DNA of 64,000 nucleotides from Congeria kusceri (lineage: Eukaryota; Mollusca; Bivalvia; Myida; Dreissenidae). The notes below the pieces were generated by a model. That model was not told the DNA's origin, made no database searches, and was given only the letters and a program-made list of their open reading frames with translations. A program made the position numbers and the translations under genes. The stretch is from assembly GCA_027627225.1 (NCBI GenBank), contig CM051028.1:13826701-13890700 (forward strand), given 5' to 3'. Shown here piece after piece: positions 53,601-54,150 of this stretch; the first letter of the stretch is position 1, and each line of letters starts with the position of its first letter.

Positions 53601-54150
53601 AGGTATATATTTTCCCCCTATATTAACCTTAAAATTCCCCTCAGAATGTAAGCTTTATTTTGAAAAAAAAAGTCCAAAATCAGACAAAAATTGACCAAGA
53701 TAGAGGAATTTTCGTAAAATATCCTAGCAATTTTTCATCAAACCAAGTTAAAGAATTTTTTCTAAGTTATCATTTGTAGCAAAACAATTGATTTCTTAAT
53801 GTTTTATAACAAAGTTTAATATAAACATATACATTTACTAATAATGCTTTTCTAATAAAAATTCCCTTTTGCCGTAAAATTCCCCATCTGAAGGGCCCCG
53901 CCACCTTTCCCCAAAAGGTGAAAAAAAAACACTGTATATATTCTTATCTTGTCAAACCACTTGAGCTCTTTAGTTCAGATGTTTAGTGTTTCTATTTTAG
54001 ACGTTTAATGGCATATTTGAACATACAACAGTCTGTGAACAAGTCTCTTGAATGTTTTAGCATGAAAGATTTACGGAAACAGAGGAGGGGGATGAAGACG
54101 ATGGCAGTATCCAGTTGGTAGACCTACTGTCCACCATCAAGAAACATTAG
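5547..54150 (+). CDS. LRPPRC-like helical-repeat protein, 3' part of gene (21 exons, 676 codons)
   Basis: Twenty-one exons with AG/GT borders join without a stop into 676 codons and TAG at 54148-54150. Every junction keeps phase, which would be very unlikely by chance. The 5' end is missing: exon 1 here opens inside the protein. The product is Leu/Lys/Glu-rich, has no membrane segment, and reads as successive amphipathic helical pairs. Nine of the exons are 101-131 bp, about one 35-residue helical repeat each. I recall similarity to the middle and later part of vertebrate LRPPRC, a mitochondrial PPR protein that binds and stabilises mitochondrial mRNAs with SLIRP. The best matching spot is the KII-x-TPG at the exon 16/17 join. 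The protein ends only ~155 residues after that point, earlier than I remember for the vertebrate protein, and finishes with an acidic stretch (ETEEGDEDDG). The gene call is strong. The family name is a memory-based inference; another PPR or alpha-solenoid protein remains possible. Confidence 0.75.
5751..5813 (+). mobile_element. MITE-1 fragment (right half-end)
   Basis: GACGACACTTAACGCACATG, then CATTAAGCCTGGTTTTCCCA and GGCACGCCTCATAT, form the right terminal arm of the common palindromic element described at 7179-7444. The left arm is absent. Confidence 0.75.
5972..6795 (+). repeat. Tandem-core repeat family A, divergent copy
   Basis: It opens TTTAGCTCGACTTTTCGAAG and closes CAAGCGCGCTGTCCTCCGAC, the same edges as the copies at 25665-29238 and 46327-47555. 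The interior carries two diverged units with GGTTAAAGTTTTTTCGGAAA, TATTAAAATGAACCTATAGG and TAACTCTAGTTTGAAATT. The interior also resembles 36410-36740. No coding content. Confidence 0.65.
7016..7053 (+). CDS. Exon 2 (38 bp) of LRPPRC-like gene
   Basis: Acceptor AATTTTTCAG, donor GTAAGG. Two bases complete the split Ser codon from exon 1, followed by SAIQMLPYLKEE counting that Ser. The donor is close to consensus. The exon is very small but is needed to keep the frame between its neighbours. Confidence 0.8.
7179..7444 (+). mobile_element. MITE-1, near full-length palindromic copy
   Basis: The left arm ATATGAGGCGTGGCGTGGGA and AAACCGGGCTTAATGCATG is mirrored by the right arm CACATGCATTAAGCCCAGTT and TTCCCACGCCACGCCACATAT. 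Inside are short inverted segments of the GCCTGTG...CACAGGC type and a spacer with CGCTTTTATGGTATTTTC and ACATAAATCCACTGTAGGTGG. There is no ORF. It is a non-autonomous element with long inverted ends, and at least fourteen copies or fragments lie in this window. Confidence 0.85.
7581..7768 (+). mobile_element. MITE-1, left-truncated copy
   Basis: It holds GGTAATCCGGGACGGCACTT, the spacer, GCCTGTGCGGACTGCACAGG and the right arm GCATTAAGACCGGTTTTCTC. The left terminal arm is missing. It ends 48 bp before exon 3. Confidence 0.8.
7817..7886 (+). CDS. Exon 3 of LRPPRC-like gene
   Basis: Acceptor TGATTTCAG, donor GTAATG. It reads HEALGHMGFYPLVLYFKNSA then GME and one base (residues 51-73). Phase 0 entry follows directly from exon 2, which ends LKEE. 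Confidence 0.85.
8293..9300 (+). repeat. Tandem-core repeat family H, interrupted by a hAT-like MITE
   Basis: It opens TTCCCCCACTTTTTGAAAAG. After the insertion at 8334-8689 it resumes ATTTTGGTCCGTCTGTACGG. It then runs through about three units of 130-170 bp marked by CATAACTTCTTAATGCC, TTCATATTATTATTCC, GACCCATGCTCGTCTGTCA and AAGGTCAAGGTCACAATTCA. The last unit is partly duplicated (CATGATCAGGAGATGTG). No coding content. Confidence 0.65.
8334..8689 (+). mobile_element. hAT-like MITE, copy 1
   Basis: It starts CAGTGTTTCTTTTGGGG and ends GTGAAAAAAAAACAATG, imperfect inverted ends of the CAGTG type seen in hAT elements. It shares its whole length with 53542-53934, including CTTAAAATTCCCCTCAGAAT, GTAAGCTTTATTT and CCCATCTGAAGGGCCC. 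GGAATC flanks both sides, a possible partial target-site duplication. There is no transposase. Confidence 0.6.
9377..9483 (+). CDS. Exon 4 of LRPPRC-like gene
   Basis: Acceptor TACCCCACAG, donor GTGAGA. After the split Gly codon it reads LKSCILPHMPVSMEMVALLE then ALWPVEMGSLMDALE (residues 74-109). The 36-residue length fits one helical repeat. The reading continues past the donor only to a nearby stop, supporting the splice. Confidence 0.85.
9748..9758 (+). repeat. Target-site duplication, left copy (11 bp)
   Basis: ATATAAAATCT here is repeated exactly at 13989-13999, immediately outside the two ends of the LINE. The bases beyond differ on each side, so the duplication is exactly 11 bp. Confidence 0.85.
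9759..9965 (+). promoter_or_regulatory. Structured 5' leader of the intact LINE
   Basis: The leader is GC-rich with nested complementary pairs visible by eye: GGCG-AGCTA-CGCC, GGAG-TGTAAA-CTCC enclosed by GCCA/TGGC, GGG-CTT-CCC, and outer GACC/GGTC. The first seven bases CTACCAC can pair with GTGGTGG at about 9789-9795. Such leaders in non-LTR elements carry internal promoters, and in some clades HDV-like self-cleaving ribozymes. Neither function is shown here. Confidence 0.4.
9966..13964 (+). CDS. LINE polyprotein: endonuclease, reverse transcriptase, RNase H
   Basis: The 1332-residue protein has four parts. Residues 1-111 are a basic N-terminal region without a zinc knuckle. Residues 112-325 are an apurinic-type endonuclease with LNILQWNAEG, CIQETHL, VVGDFNSH and the catalytic GSDHRPVKL. 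Residues ~555-830 are the RT, with HKKGKDRAKVDSYRPISL, GFRQNRSTEDQ, WIDMEKAFDKVW (palm A), GVPQGGVLSPTLFLVFINDI and YADD at 775-778. Residues ~1070-1200 are RNase H with HVYTDGSAD, the FKAEAVAL Glu, FFSDAKSVLQAL and WVPSHCNILGNEAAD, so the D-E-D-D set is present. A C-terminal C1274-x-C-x8-H-x4-C segment follows. It nicks target DNA and copies its RNA at the nick. No stop or frameshift interrupts it and no catalytic residue is obviously missing. No separate ORF1 was found. Confidence 0.93.
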   Translation: MLYSHGRQVSYDKEKSENKPLLKTDALGQSAHNDSATLSTPMMDNNGSLRDGALPVESPRAGRVPDPMPRRGPTQATGGHPVPLRGARLRRRRVNAAGQERTPSTQETPRPLNILQWNAEGIHNKKLPFTERLHADNIDVACIQETHLNSNHRFTIRGYQTFRLDREGRHKGGVLMLIKNNIPAQEIKVVTNQQAEIQGVNITMDRSVITIYNLYCPQDKELSLQYLENLPTENCLVVGDFNSHSTCWGYEETDRRGEEVEDWQIDTQMVLLNDPEDPPTFFSRRWLSTSTPDLAFATDDLSKKTTRGVLSQLGGSDHRPVKLAINLQYRPQNSTTFPRWNYKKADWNMFASLTDLYTRGLKTDDLNINRVTRNFNQAILKAASETIPRGARKNYRPYWTEELQELEDQVSSSRQEVEENPSVDNNIALKAATAKYRRAYLQAARSSWREKTEKLNLDRDGNKLWKLTKAMNGEDTRAEPITISQGQELLTGREAANLFIDNYEEVSNITVPEERKAQVQEERRTSKEYQPEEHMNKPFNHHELADAMKALQERKSPGPDKITNEMLLHLGTRAKTQLLKIFNNSWKTGHVPQIWREADMVPIHKKGKDRAKVDSYRPISLTSCVGKLMERLINTRLTWHLEKNNTISPEQAGFRQNRSTEDQVTYIAQKIEDGFQDKKNTLTIWIDMEKAFDKVWKEGLKLKLQKSGVAGCMFQWICQYLNSRKARVHVSGQYSRKKTLKDGVPQGGVLSPTLFLVFINDIVKDLPRNVHGAIYADDLALWCSEEHITTANYRMQEALKVLEDWTKKWLITINSRKTTYTIFSLSPKEVKANLKLCGQTLQADHTPTYLGVTFDRRLTWKQQTEKVEARAKLRLALMKKLTGTTWGADAAILKKMYMGSVRPVLEYGVTAWGTASKSNFDRVSKVQNQAARIITGAMRSTPIQELETITGLEPIEDRRDTKLLTQAAKFKRLPNHPMKDRLCQPTKGRLKRGSFIHQTRVLERKCQDILDQEPKDIPPYLENPGWSDAERPQIHSSIPGIGKKDSQSDAEKKPISMEHINNSYPQHNWTHVYTDGSADQAVRSGGAGIYIRYPGGREQHISLATGLYSTNFKAEAVALKTGAVHIEHSPLSSNNVVFFSDAKSVLQALDTARDKELNDLSSALTSLCRAHTVVLQWVPSHCNILGNEAADTLAKEGTTKEQNDRSTTFKEAKTIIKAKQHTKWLQQHPRYNRNDPYHLLSRSEQVLIFRLRTGHNRMNHHLFTKFRFGQSDQCPCQTDSMTTEHLLQSCPLHNGLRRQIWAEETTMQGKLYGSLEDLRRTATFAQRAGVSI
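13989..13999 (+). repeat. Target-site duplication, right copy (11 bp)
   Basis: ATATAAAATCT, identical to 9748-9758, follows directly on the AAG-rich tail of the LINE. Confidence 0.85.
14316..14406 (+). CDS. Exon 5 of LRPPRC-like gene
   Basis: Acceptor CATTTTATAG, donor GTAAGA. It reads KHSPLSSAEINALRLADVLS then KEGPVKAANM and one base (residues 110-139). A GT two bases earlier would break the frame to exon 6, so the donor at 14407 is chosen. Confidence 0.8.
14719..14843 (+). CDS. Exon 6 of LRPPRC-like gene
   Basis: Acceptor ACATTACAG, donor GTTAGA. After the split Leu codon it reads SSMSEVQDIPYVIENQKVSL, then LHRSVIKCHGYSGDIWRDQL and T (residues 140-181). An alternative AG at 14691 has a better pyrimidine tract but brings an in-frame TAA, so the later AG is used. 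The donor is weaker than the others. Confidence 0.75.
14866..15521. mobile_element. Non-autonomous TIR element, pogo/Tc1-mariner-like ends
   Basis: It starts CAGTTGAACACCACTTTTTC and ends AAATAGCGGTGTTCAACTG. The outer 13 bp are inverted. Inside are further TTCGAAC/GTTCGAA-like repeats (ATTTCGAA, GGTCCCAA). TA precedes the left end; the right flank is TT. No transposase frame is present. It begins 22 bp after exon 6. Confidence 0.6.
15531..15795 (+). mobile_element. MITE-1, full-length copy
   Basis: Left arm TGAGGCATGTCATGGGAAAC and right arm CCCATGACATGCCTCA are inverted. The inner hairpin is CCTGTGCAGTCCGCACAGG, and the spacer carries GTGGATTTATGTTTAGAAGA. It lies 9 bp after the preceding TIR element. 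Frames of 111 and 69 residues on the two strands are products of the palindrome. Confidence 0.85.
16220..16333 (+). CDS. Exon 7 of LRPPRC-like gene
   Basis: Acceptor CACATTTCAG, donor GTAAGT (full consensus). It reads LVASLKEKKILLRVRGIVSS then ALKTAVDLKEIKDVILKH, exactly 38 codons (residues 182-219), a Lys/Leu-rich helical pair. Confidence 0.85.
16536..16665 (+). mobile_element. MITE-1 internal fragment
   Basis: GGGGACAGCACTGTCTGCC, ATTGGATTTATATTCAGAAG, TGCCATAAAAGCGGAAAGTG and TTTGCCTGTGCGGACTGCAG match the spacer and inner hairpin of MITE-1. Both terminal arms are missing. Confidence 0.65.
16780..17010. other. GC-rich island of unknown nature
   Basis: About 230 bp within intron 7 (GTACCTGCAGTCGCCGGGAA, TATCGGGCGGTGCCTATATA, GCAGCGGCTGGCCGACTTGC) are GC-rich and CpG-rich, unlike the AT-rich flanks. 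No open frame, splice signal or repeat partner within the window was recognised. It could be part of a SINE or other element with no second copy here. The rest of the intron (16334-16535 and 17011-17458) shows nothing. Confidence 0.35.
17459..17521 (+). CDS. Exon 8 (63 bp) of LRPPRC-like gene
   Basis: Acceptor GGTTTCAG, donor GTAAGG. It reads ELHLTPQDLTQLKFDTVLTE plus E, 21 codons (residues 220-240), with phase 0 at both ends. Confidence 0.82.
17553..18855 (+). repeat. Composite of tandem-core families C and A
   Basis: 17553-17820 opens TTATTCCCCGAAGGGAGCAG and carries one unit of family C (TAACTCTAAAAGTATTGAAG, GAGTTATTGCCCTTTGG). From 17820 five diverged units of family A (~165 bp) follow, each with GGTTAAAGTTTATATTC, AACTTCAAAACTAC, CACTTGAAACTTGGAA and TTTGACAGAGTTATG. 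It ends through TGGAGTTATGGCCCTTGATT to ACAGCTCTTGTTA. The short frames in it are repeat-derived. 18856-19246 shows nothing recognisable. Confidence 0.7.
19247..19270 (+). CDS. Exon 9, 24-bp microexon of LRPPRC-like gene
   Basis: Acceptor TTTATTTCAG, donor GTAAGA. It codes for EKKKITQL (residues 241-248). Both flanking introns are phase 0, so skipping it would also keep the frame. The support is the pair of good splice signals and the continuous Glu/Lys-rich character with exon 8 (LTEE) and exon 10 (EDVDYEK). Confidence 0.65.
19614..20879 (+). mobile_element. MITE-1 copy carrying an expanded internal array
   Basis: The left arm TGAGGCGTGTCGTGAGAAGC leads into CCCGGATCAGCCTGTGCAGT, and then the hairpin text is repeated 26 times. 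After the array comes ATCCAGGACGACACTTTGAC and the spacer TTTCTGTTTCAAGGAAGTC. 20558-20828 is foreign text without a recognised match. The right arm CGTGCATTAAGCATGGGTTT with CACAACACGCCTCA closes at 20879. Confidence 0.75.
19673..20504 (+). repeat. 32-bp satellite, 26 units, grown from the MITE-1 hairpin
   Basis: The unit is CAGCCTGCGCAGTCCACACA followed by GGCTAATCCTGT. Starts lie exactly every 32 bp from 19673 to 20473. Units 1-3 and 23 have CTGTGC as in ordinary MITE-1. Most others have CTGCGC, which breaks the CCTGTG/CACAGG pairing. Units 7 and 16 share CCAGTGC, and units 3 and 12 share CTATTCC, both nine units apart, pointing to a 288-bp block duplication. Confidence 0.95.
20946..21107 (+). 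repeat. 32-bp minisatellite, five copies
   Basis: CCAAAAGTTACAAAATATTC followed by CATTGGCTGAAA repeats five times with single-base changes. It has the same period as the 26-unit array above but unrelated sequence. 21108-21500 continues with CCAGGGGCCATATTCCAGAA, an end of the GGGCC element family, and then AT-rich DNA. Confidence 0.85.
21520..21905. repeat. Dispersed repeat with internal duplication
   Basis: GGTACAGCAAAATATACTGG and TAAGAAATTTTCAAGCGC (near 21630-21665) are repeated as GGTACAGCAAAATATTCTGA and TAAGAAATTTTCCAGC (21832-21865). The text ATTAGTGATTCCACAGTA also occurs in similar form at 985-1005. No coding content. Confidence 0.5.
21949..22206 (+). mobile_element. MITE-1, full-length copy before exon 10
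   Basis: Left arm GGAGGCCTGTCGTGGGAAAA, inner hairpin CCTGTGCAGTCCGCACAGGC, right arm ending GGCGACACGCCTCA. It ends 48 bp before exon 10. Confidence 0.85.
22255..22368 (+). CDS. Exon 10 of LRPPRC-like gene
   Basis: Acceptor TACTTACAG, donor GTGAGA. It reads EDVDYEKMSIAQLKAIAPFH then AAKRGYQYKLLCKCGLAR, 38 codons (residues 249-286). Codon use is visibly GC-richer than the intron text. With exon 11 it forms a classic helix-turn-helix pattern. Confidence 0.87.
22369..23914. other. Intron 10 body; GGGGGTACTAGTACCC tandem at 23060-23225
   Basis: 22369-23059 is AT-rich with nothing recognised. From about 23095 a ~34-bp unit repeats three to four times: TAGAAATTGTNAATAGGGGG followed by TACTAGTACCC. 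The palindrome GGGTACTAGTACCC is in each unit. A weaker relative (ATACCCTTTACAATTCACC) lies at 23405-23445. 23471-23914 shows nothing. Confidence 0.5.
23915..24179 (+). mobile_element. MITE-1, full-length copy abutting exon 11
   Basis: Left arm ATATGAGGCGTGTCGTGGGA, hairpin CCTGTGCAGTCCCCACAGG, right arm TCACGACATGCCTCATAT. Only 16 bp (GTTTTTTTGGGGGCAG) separate it from exon 11, so the element lies where the branch point would normally be. Confidence 0.88.
24196..24338 (+). CDS. Exon 11 of LRPPRC-like gene
   Basis: Acceptor GGGGGCAG with a short T run, donor GTATGC. It reads DYKTVSELLERNQWFANAKQ, then FLVHRIRAEYAFKIKNDPME and AFTILKK plus two bases (residues 287-333). Strong helical character. 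The reading past the donor stops at TGA 24363. Confidence 0.87.
24339..24736. other. Start of intron 11, nothing recognised
   Basis: AT-rich sequence. GCTAGATTGCCTCTGGCTAG and TTGGCTTATAAACTATCTAA show a weak local repeat (ATTGGCTT). No exon is seen. Confidence 0.4.
24737..25662 (+). repeat. Tandem-core repeat family B, five units
   Basis: It opens TTATGCCCCCAGCATCTTGA and then repeats a ~175-185 bp unit. Each unit has TTAAGTAGATTTTACCGTTT, CTAGCACCAACACCGCTTAC, ACTTACACAGTTGTTGCTTA, ATCACCCAACCTCACTTTGA and CCTTGACCTAATTTGCACTT. The unit ends AGAATAATTCAAATGGGCTG. No coding content. Confidence 0.85.
25665..29238 (+). repeat. Tandem-core repeat family A, long copy (~20 units)
   Basis: It opens TTTTAGCTCGACTATTCGAA and ends ATAGTCGAGCGCGCTGTCCT with CTGACAGCTCTTGTTA; the outer CGACTATTCGAA and TAGTCGAG are inverted. 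Between them are about twenty units of ~165 bp with GGTTAAAGTTTATATTC, AACTTCAAAACTACATAAG, CACTTGAAACTTGGAA and TTTTGACAGAGTTATGCCCC. A 496-bp higher-order repeat lies at about 26300-27790. Many 60-116-residue frames on both strands come only from the repeat. Confidence 0.88.
29239..29692 (+). repeat. Tandem-core repeat family B, short copy
   Basis: It opens TGCCCCCAGCATCTTGATGC, has two units with CACCAACACCGCTTACTACA and CACTTTGACCTTGACC, and closes CAACTGGGGGCATGTGTG. It abuts the family A copy. 29693-29925 holds a tail fragment with CAGGTGAGCGACCTAG and TTGGCCCTCTTGTTTTT. Confidence 0.8.
29926..31545 (+). repeat. Tandem-core repeat family C, about ten units
   Basis: It opens TATGCCCCCGAAGGGAACTT and closes AAGCTTCGGGGGCATACG, inverted to each other. 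The unit of ~150-165 bp reads GAGCATAACTCCATTAGTAT, TGAAGGGATTCAAATGAAAC, TTCATATAATGATAGAGGAC, AATGAGAGGAAGTGCAGAGC, ACAAGGACCACAACTCTTTC, TTCAATATTTACAGAGTTAT and TGCCCTTTGTTTAATTTTCT. No coding content. Confidence 0.87.
31647..31744 (+). CDS. Exon 12 of LRPPRC-like gene
   Basis: Acceptor AATATTTTCAG, donor GTAATG. The split Cys codon is completed, then AEDSSMTLTNSPAYLVFRHN and LALELWKTRHFE plus one base (residues 334-366). It is separated from exon 11 by a 7.3-kb intron made almost wholly of repeats. Confidence 0.86.
31805..32105 (+). repeat. Inverted-repeat element, copy 2 (GAAAGATCTAG ends)
   Basis: It opens AGGGAAAGATCTAGGATCAA with AAAAAAGGTACATGGTG and ends GGAGCAGGGTGCTGTGCCCT. The interior TTCAAAAGATATTCAACATC and TTGACCAGCACGGAGGGGCA is the reverse complement of text at 180-250. 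A run of about 14 G lies at 32050. Confidence 0.55.
32306..33256. mobile_element. GGGCC-family MITEs, two adjoining copies, one split by a TA-TIR element
   Basis: The first opens TGGGACCCTATTCACCAACC with TTAGACTTAAGACTTAAG and ends near GGTAAATACGGGCCCAGGG (about 32570). The second opens GGGCCTGTATTCAGAAAGCT and closes AGGAGCTTTGTGAATACGGG, an inverted repeat, with 32608-33147 inserted in it. Related ends occur near 21108, 33673-33945 and 44632-44750. Confidence 0.55.
32608..33147. mobile_element. Non-autonomous TA-flanked TIR element (540 bp)
   Basis: The left end CCGTATTTATTCTATGTTTT plus CAGAC and the right end GTCTGAAAACATAGAATTAA plus TACAG are inverted with two differences in 25 bp. 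TA lies directly outside both ends (32606-32607 and 33148-33149), as in Tc1/mariner and pogo insertions. TTTTCAGACAC-like and TTTTCGGACAC motifs repeat below the left end. No transposase frame. Confidence 0.75.
33291..33476 (+). mobile_element. MITE-1, internally deleted copy before exon 13
   Basis: Left arm GTGGCGCGTCGTGAGAAAAC, inner text GGATTAGCCTGTGC fused to AAACCATAAGTCCAG-like spacer, hairpin CCTGTGCGGACTGCACAGGC, right arm CGCGCCTCAAA. It ends 60 bp before exon 13. Confidence 0.8.
33537..33658 (+). CDS. Exon 13 of LRPPRC-like gene
   Basis: Acceptor TTTATTTCAG, donor GTTTGT. After the split Glu it reads AIEAFSFHSKSSDQTDIENR then TTKRLPDFVWFSQAPQNFDQ (residues 367-407). The donor GTTTGT is weaker than average but is the only one that leads in frame to exon 14. 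Confidence 0.82.
33673..33950. mobile_element. GGGCC-family MITE, 15 bp after exon 13
   Basis: CATGGCCAGGGGCCACGTCC with ACAAAGCTCCTAACAACAAT is inverted to ATTCACTATAAATCTTCGTG and GATATAACCCCAGGCCCT. Inner CTTAAGTCATAATAT and ACTTAAGGAATGTTATGA also pair. It is a short palindromic element. 33951-34355 shows nothing else. Confidence 0.5.
34356..34590 (+). mobile_element. MITE-1 copy before exon 14
   Basis: Left arm AGGCATGTCGTGGGAAAACC, hairpin CCTGTGCAGTCCGGACAGGC, spacer GTGGATTTATGTTTAGAAGA, right arm CATTAAGCCGATTTTCCCAT. It ends 58 bp before exon 14. Confidence 0.83.
34649..34749 (+). CDS. Exon 14 of LRPPRC-like gene
   Basis: Acceptor GATTGCAG, donor GTATGT. It reads VLRVVSAMCEAGVFNVMYRR then HQVLEKLLQAVKP plus two bases (residues 408-440), a clear amphipathic helix pair. 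Confidence 0.86.
34830..34940 (+). repeat. 22-bp tandem repeat, five copies
   Basis: CTTGAATCGAAAGTTATCAG plus TA repeats five times with small changes (ATCAAAAG, ATCCAAAG). Confidence 0.85.
35407..35414 (+). repeat. 8-bp target-site duplication, left
   Basis: ATAGTTAG, repeated exactly at 36385-36392 on the other side of the inserted element. Confidence 0.85.
35415..36384. mobile_element. Non-autonomous hAT-type element (970 bp)
   Basis: The left end TAGGGATGGCAACGAATAA and the right end TTATTCGTTGACATCCCTA are inverted with one change and one shift. Longer subterminal arms carry ATATTCGAATT/TATTCGAATA motifs. The exact 8-bp flanking duplication is diagnostic for hAT-like transposition. 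The interior has an ATC microsatellite (35620-35670) and no transposase frame. Confidence 0.85.
36385..36392 (+). repeat. 8-bp target-site duplication, right
   Basis: ATAGTTAG, matching 35407-35414. Confidence 0.85.
37157..42523 (+). repeat. 45-bp satellite array, about 119 units, in intron 14
   Basis: The unit is ACATAGCATCATGTACATTG, GCTATTTTGGCAACTGATAA, CAGTA or a close variant. The left third is rich in GATAACAGT units alternating with CTCTTTTGGC. The right half is dominated by TAATAATGCTTACAT and TAATAATGCGTTCAT. Because 45 is a multiple of 3 and the unit has no stop in that frame, + frames 37305-38747, 38834-40297, 40320-40667 and 40769-42529 stay open with the repeat TLAILATNNAYIASC. 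A minus frame at 37253-38191 is open too. Breaks at 38746, 40295 and 40661 are single-base changes or indels. No plausible start context or flanking exon signal was found, so it is treated as a satellite, not a gene. Confidence 0.93.
42522..42627 (+). mobile_element. MITE-1 short copy before exon 15
   Basis: GCATGTGAGAAAACCGGGCT, CTGGATCAGCCTGAGCAGCC, ACACGGCTGATCCGGGACGA and ATTACGCATTTGCATT form a deleted MITE-1 that keeps the left arm and hairpin. It abuts the end of the 45-bp array and ends 29 bp before exon 15. Confidence 0.8.
42657..42787 (+). CDS. Exon 15 of LRPPRC-like gene
   Basis: Acceptor CTGTTTCAG, donor GTACGT. After the split Asn it reads DLNQVLKMLPVAKELVGPVN then PTWVVVIMDLLKPFLNNRTE and LKA plus one base (residues 441-484). 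Confidence 0.87.
42788..44064. repeat. Intron 15 with two related imperfect palindromes
   Basis: 43310-43445: AGAATACCAGGTAAGTGTGG and AATACAGATAAGTTTATTTT are mirrored by AAAATAAACTTACCTGTATT and CAACACTAACCTAGTATTCT. A diverged second copy at 43845-43986 runs GAGTACTAGGTAAGTCTTGA to CAACACTAATCTAGTATTCT. Direct similarity also precedes each (CATCATCACGCC, GATAAACTTAGCT near 43120 and 43740). They are probably two copies of one palindromic element. The rest of the intron shows nothing. Confidence 0.6.
44065..44171 (+). CDS. Exon 16 of LRPPRC-like gene
   Basis: Acceptor GTTGTTTTCAG, donor GTATTG. After the split Leu it reads YEECMKHFEEKTVLVALAAI then HLEVTELVKFQKIIQ (residues 485-520). The join to exon 17 gives KIIQTPG, the most LRPPRC-like spot in the protein by my memory. 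Confidence 0.87.
44276..44511 (+). mobile_element. MITE-1 copy in intron 16 (first)
   Basis: Left arm ATATGTGGCATGTCGTGGGA, CCCGGATCAGCGTGTGCAGT, right arm TTCCCACAACACGCCACATA. The right inner hairpin is deleted. 44632-44750 holds a GGGCC-family end (CAGGGCCCACATTCACCACC). Confidence 0.83.
44753..44981 (+). mobile_element. MITE-1 copy in intron 16 (second)
   Basis: Left arm TGAGGCGTGTCGTGGGAAAA, spacer GTGGATTTATGTGTAGAAGA, hairpin CCTGTGCTGACTGCACAGG, right arm ACCACGACATGCCTCA. The left inner hairpin is deleted, complementary to the loss in the copy 240 bp upstream. 44982-45451 shows nothing recognised. Confidence 0.85.
45452..45517 (+). CDS. Exon 17 of LRPPRC-like gene
   Basis: Acceptor GTCATTGCAG, donor GTAAGT. 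It reads TPGLILNPNMLKLVFLRWKG then NN, 22 codons (residues 521-542), phase 0 at both ends. Confidence 0.86.
45673..45775 (+). CDS. Exon 18 of LRPPRC-like gene
   Basis: Acceptor GTATTCTAG, donor GTATGT. It reads PTLIEEFADLTKGLPGNVRE then AQDLSELVYRCAKT plus one base (residues 543-576). The intron before it is only 155 bp, the shortest in the gene. Confidence 0.86.
46327..47555 (+). repeat. Tandem-core repeat family A, third large copy
   Basis: It opens TTTTTAGCTCGACTATTCGA and closes CGAATAGTCGAGCGCGCTGT with CCTCTGACAGCTCTTGT. About six ~165-bp units lie inside with the same markers as at 25665-29238. 45776-46326 and 47556-48190 show no gene. Confidence 0.87.
48195..49500 (+). repeat. Tandem-core repeat family E, about seven partial units
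   Basis: The unit of ~150-240 bp carries AATTTGCGTTAAAGTTTCGT, ATTCCTGTCATATTTTCAAA, CAATCTTCATGAAACTTTAC, AGAAATGTTCCTTGGATGGT, CCTCTACCAAACTTATTCAA and CACTGCACAAAATGGCCACT with AGAGCTAAAAATAG. Units are truncated variously. 49501-49907 shows nothing recognised. Confidence 0.8.
49908..50086 (+). CDS. Exon 19 of LRPPRC-like gene (largest)
   Basis: Acceptor TTCATGCAG, donor GTAGGC. After the split Asp it reads ATEQDVEDCVQFFNEKFGNM, AQKLRDRTVIKTYIAFLDKH and KQPLPFDKDVLLDPIRLRQ (residues 577-636), two helices and a linker. Confidence 0.88.
50112..50335 (+). repeat. ~55-bp tandem repeat, four copies
   Basis: TTCAAATGAAATGGGTTTTT, GTGATGCACATGTATCAAAT and CAATACTTCCTTGGCC repeat four times, starting 26 bp after exon 19. 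50336-50772 shows nothing. Confidence 0.85.
50773..50811 (+). mobile_element. MITE-1 left-end fragment
   Basis: TTGAGGCGTGTCGGGCTAAA then TTCATGTGCGTAGTGTCA is a deleted left arm of MITE-1. Confidence 0.6.
51110..52077. mobile_element. Non-autonomous TA-flanked TIR element (968 bp, CTGGCGC ends)
   Basis: The left end CTGGCGCAGTGCCTAAATCC plus GCCACAT is inverted to the right end GTGGCTGATTTAGACACGGC plus GCCAG. TA lies directly outside both ends (51108-51109, 52078-52079). A second inner pair GTGCCTAAATCCGCCACACC (about 51319) and GGTGGCGGATTTAGGCA (about 52034) repeats the motif. Small frames inside do not resemble a transposase. Confidence 0.75.
52557..52991. mobile_element. Non-autonomous TIR element (435 bp, TTGAGGT ends)
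   Basis: The left end TTGAGGTGAGATACCAGTAA plus ATC and the right end GATTTACTGGTATCTAACCT plus CAA are inverted with one mismatch in 23. No clear flanking duplication. No ORF. 52080-52556 and 52992-53166 show no gene. Confidence 0.65.
53167..53199 (+). CDS. Exon 20 (33 bp) of LRPPRC-like gene
   Basis: Acceptor TCTCTTTCAG, donor GTATTT. It reads AQRAELRRQER (residues 637-647). Both flanking introns are phase 0, so it could be skipped without a frame change. The strong pyrimidine tract favours it. Confidence 0.65.
53542..53934 (+). mobile_element. hAT-like MITE, copy 2
   Basis: It starts CAGTGTTTTTTTTTATGGCC and ends GGTGAAAAAAAAACACTG, inverted ends. It is similar along its length to 8334-8689. 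No ORF. Confidence 0.65.
54061..54150 (+). CDS. Exon 21, last coding exon of LRPPRC-like gene
   Basis: Acceptor GAATGTTTTAG. It reads HERFTETEEGDEDDGSIQLV then DLLSTIKKH and TAG (54148-54150). An acidic linker and a short amphipathic helix end the protein. Confidence 0.82.
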   Translation, partial: HERFTETEEGDEDDGSIQLVDLLSTIKKH

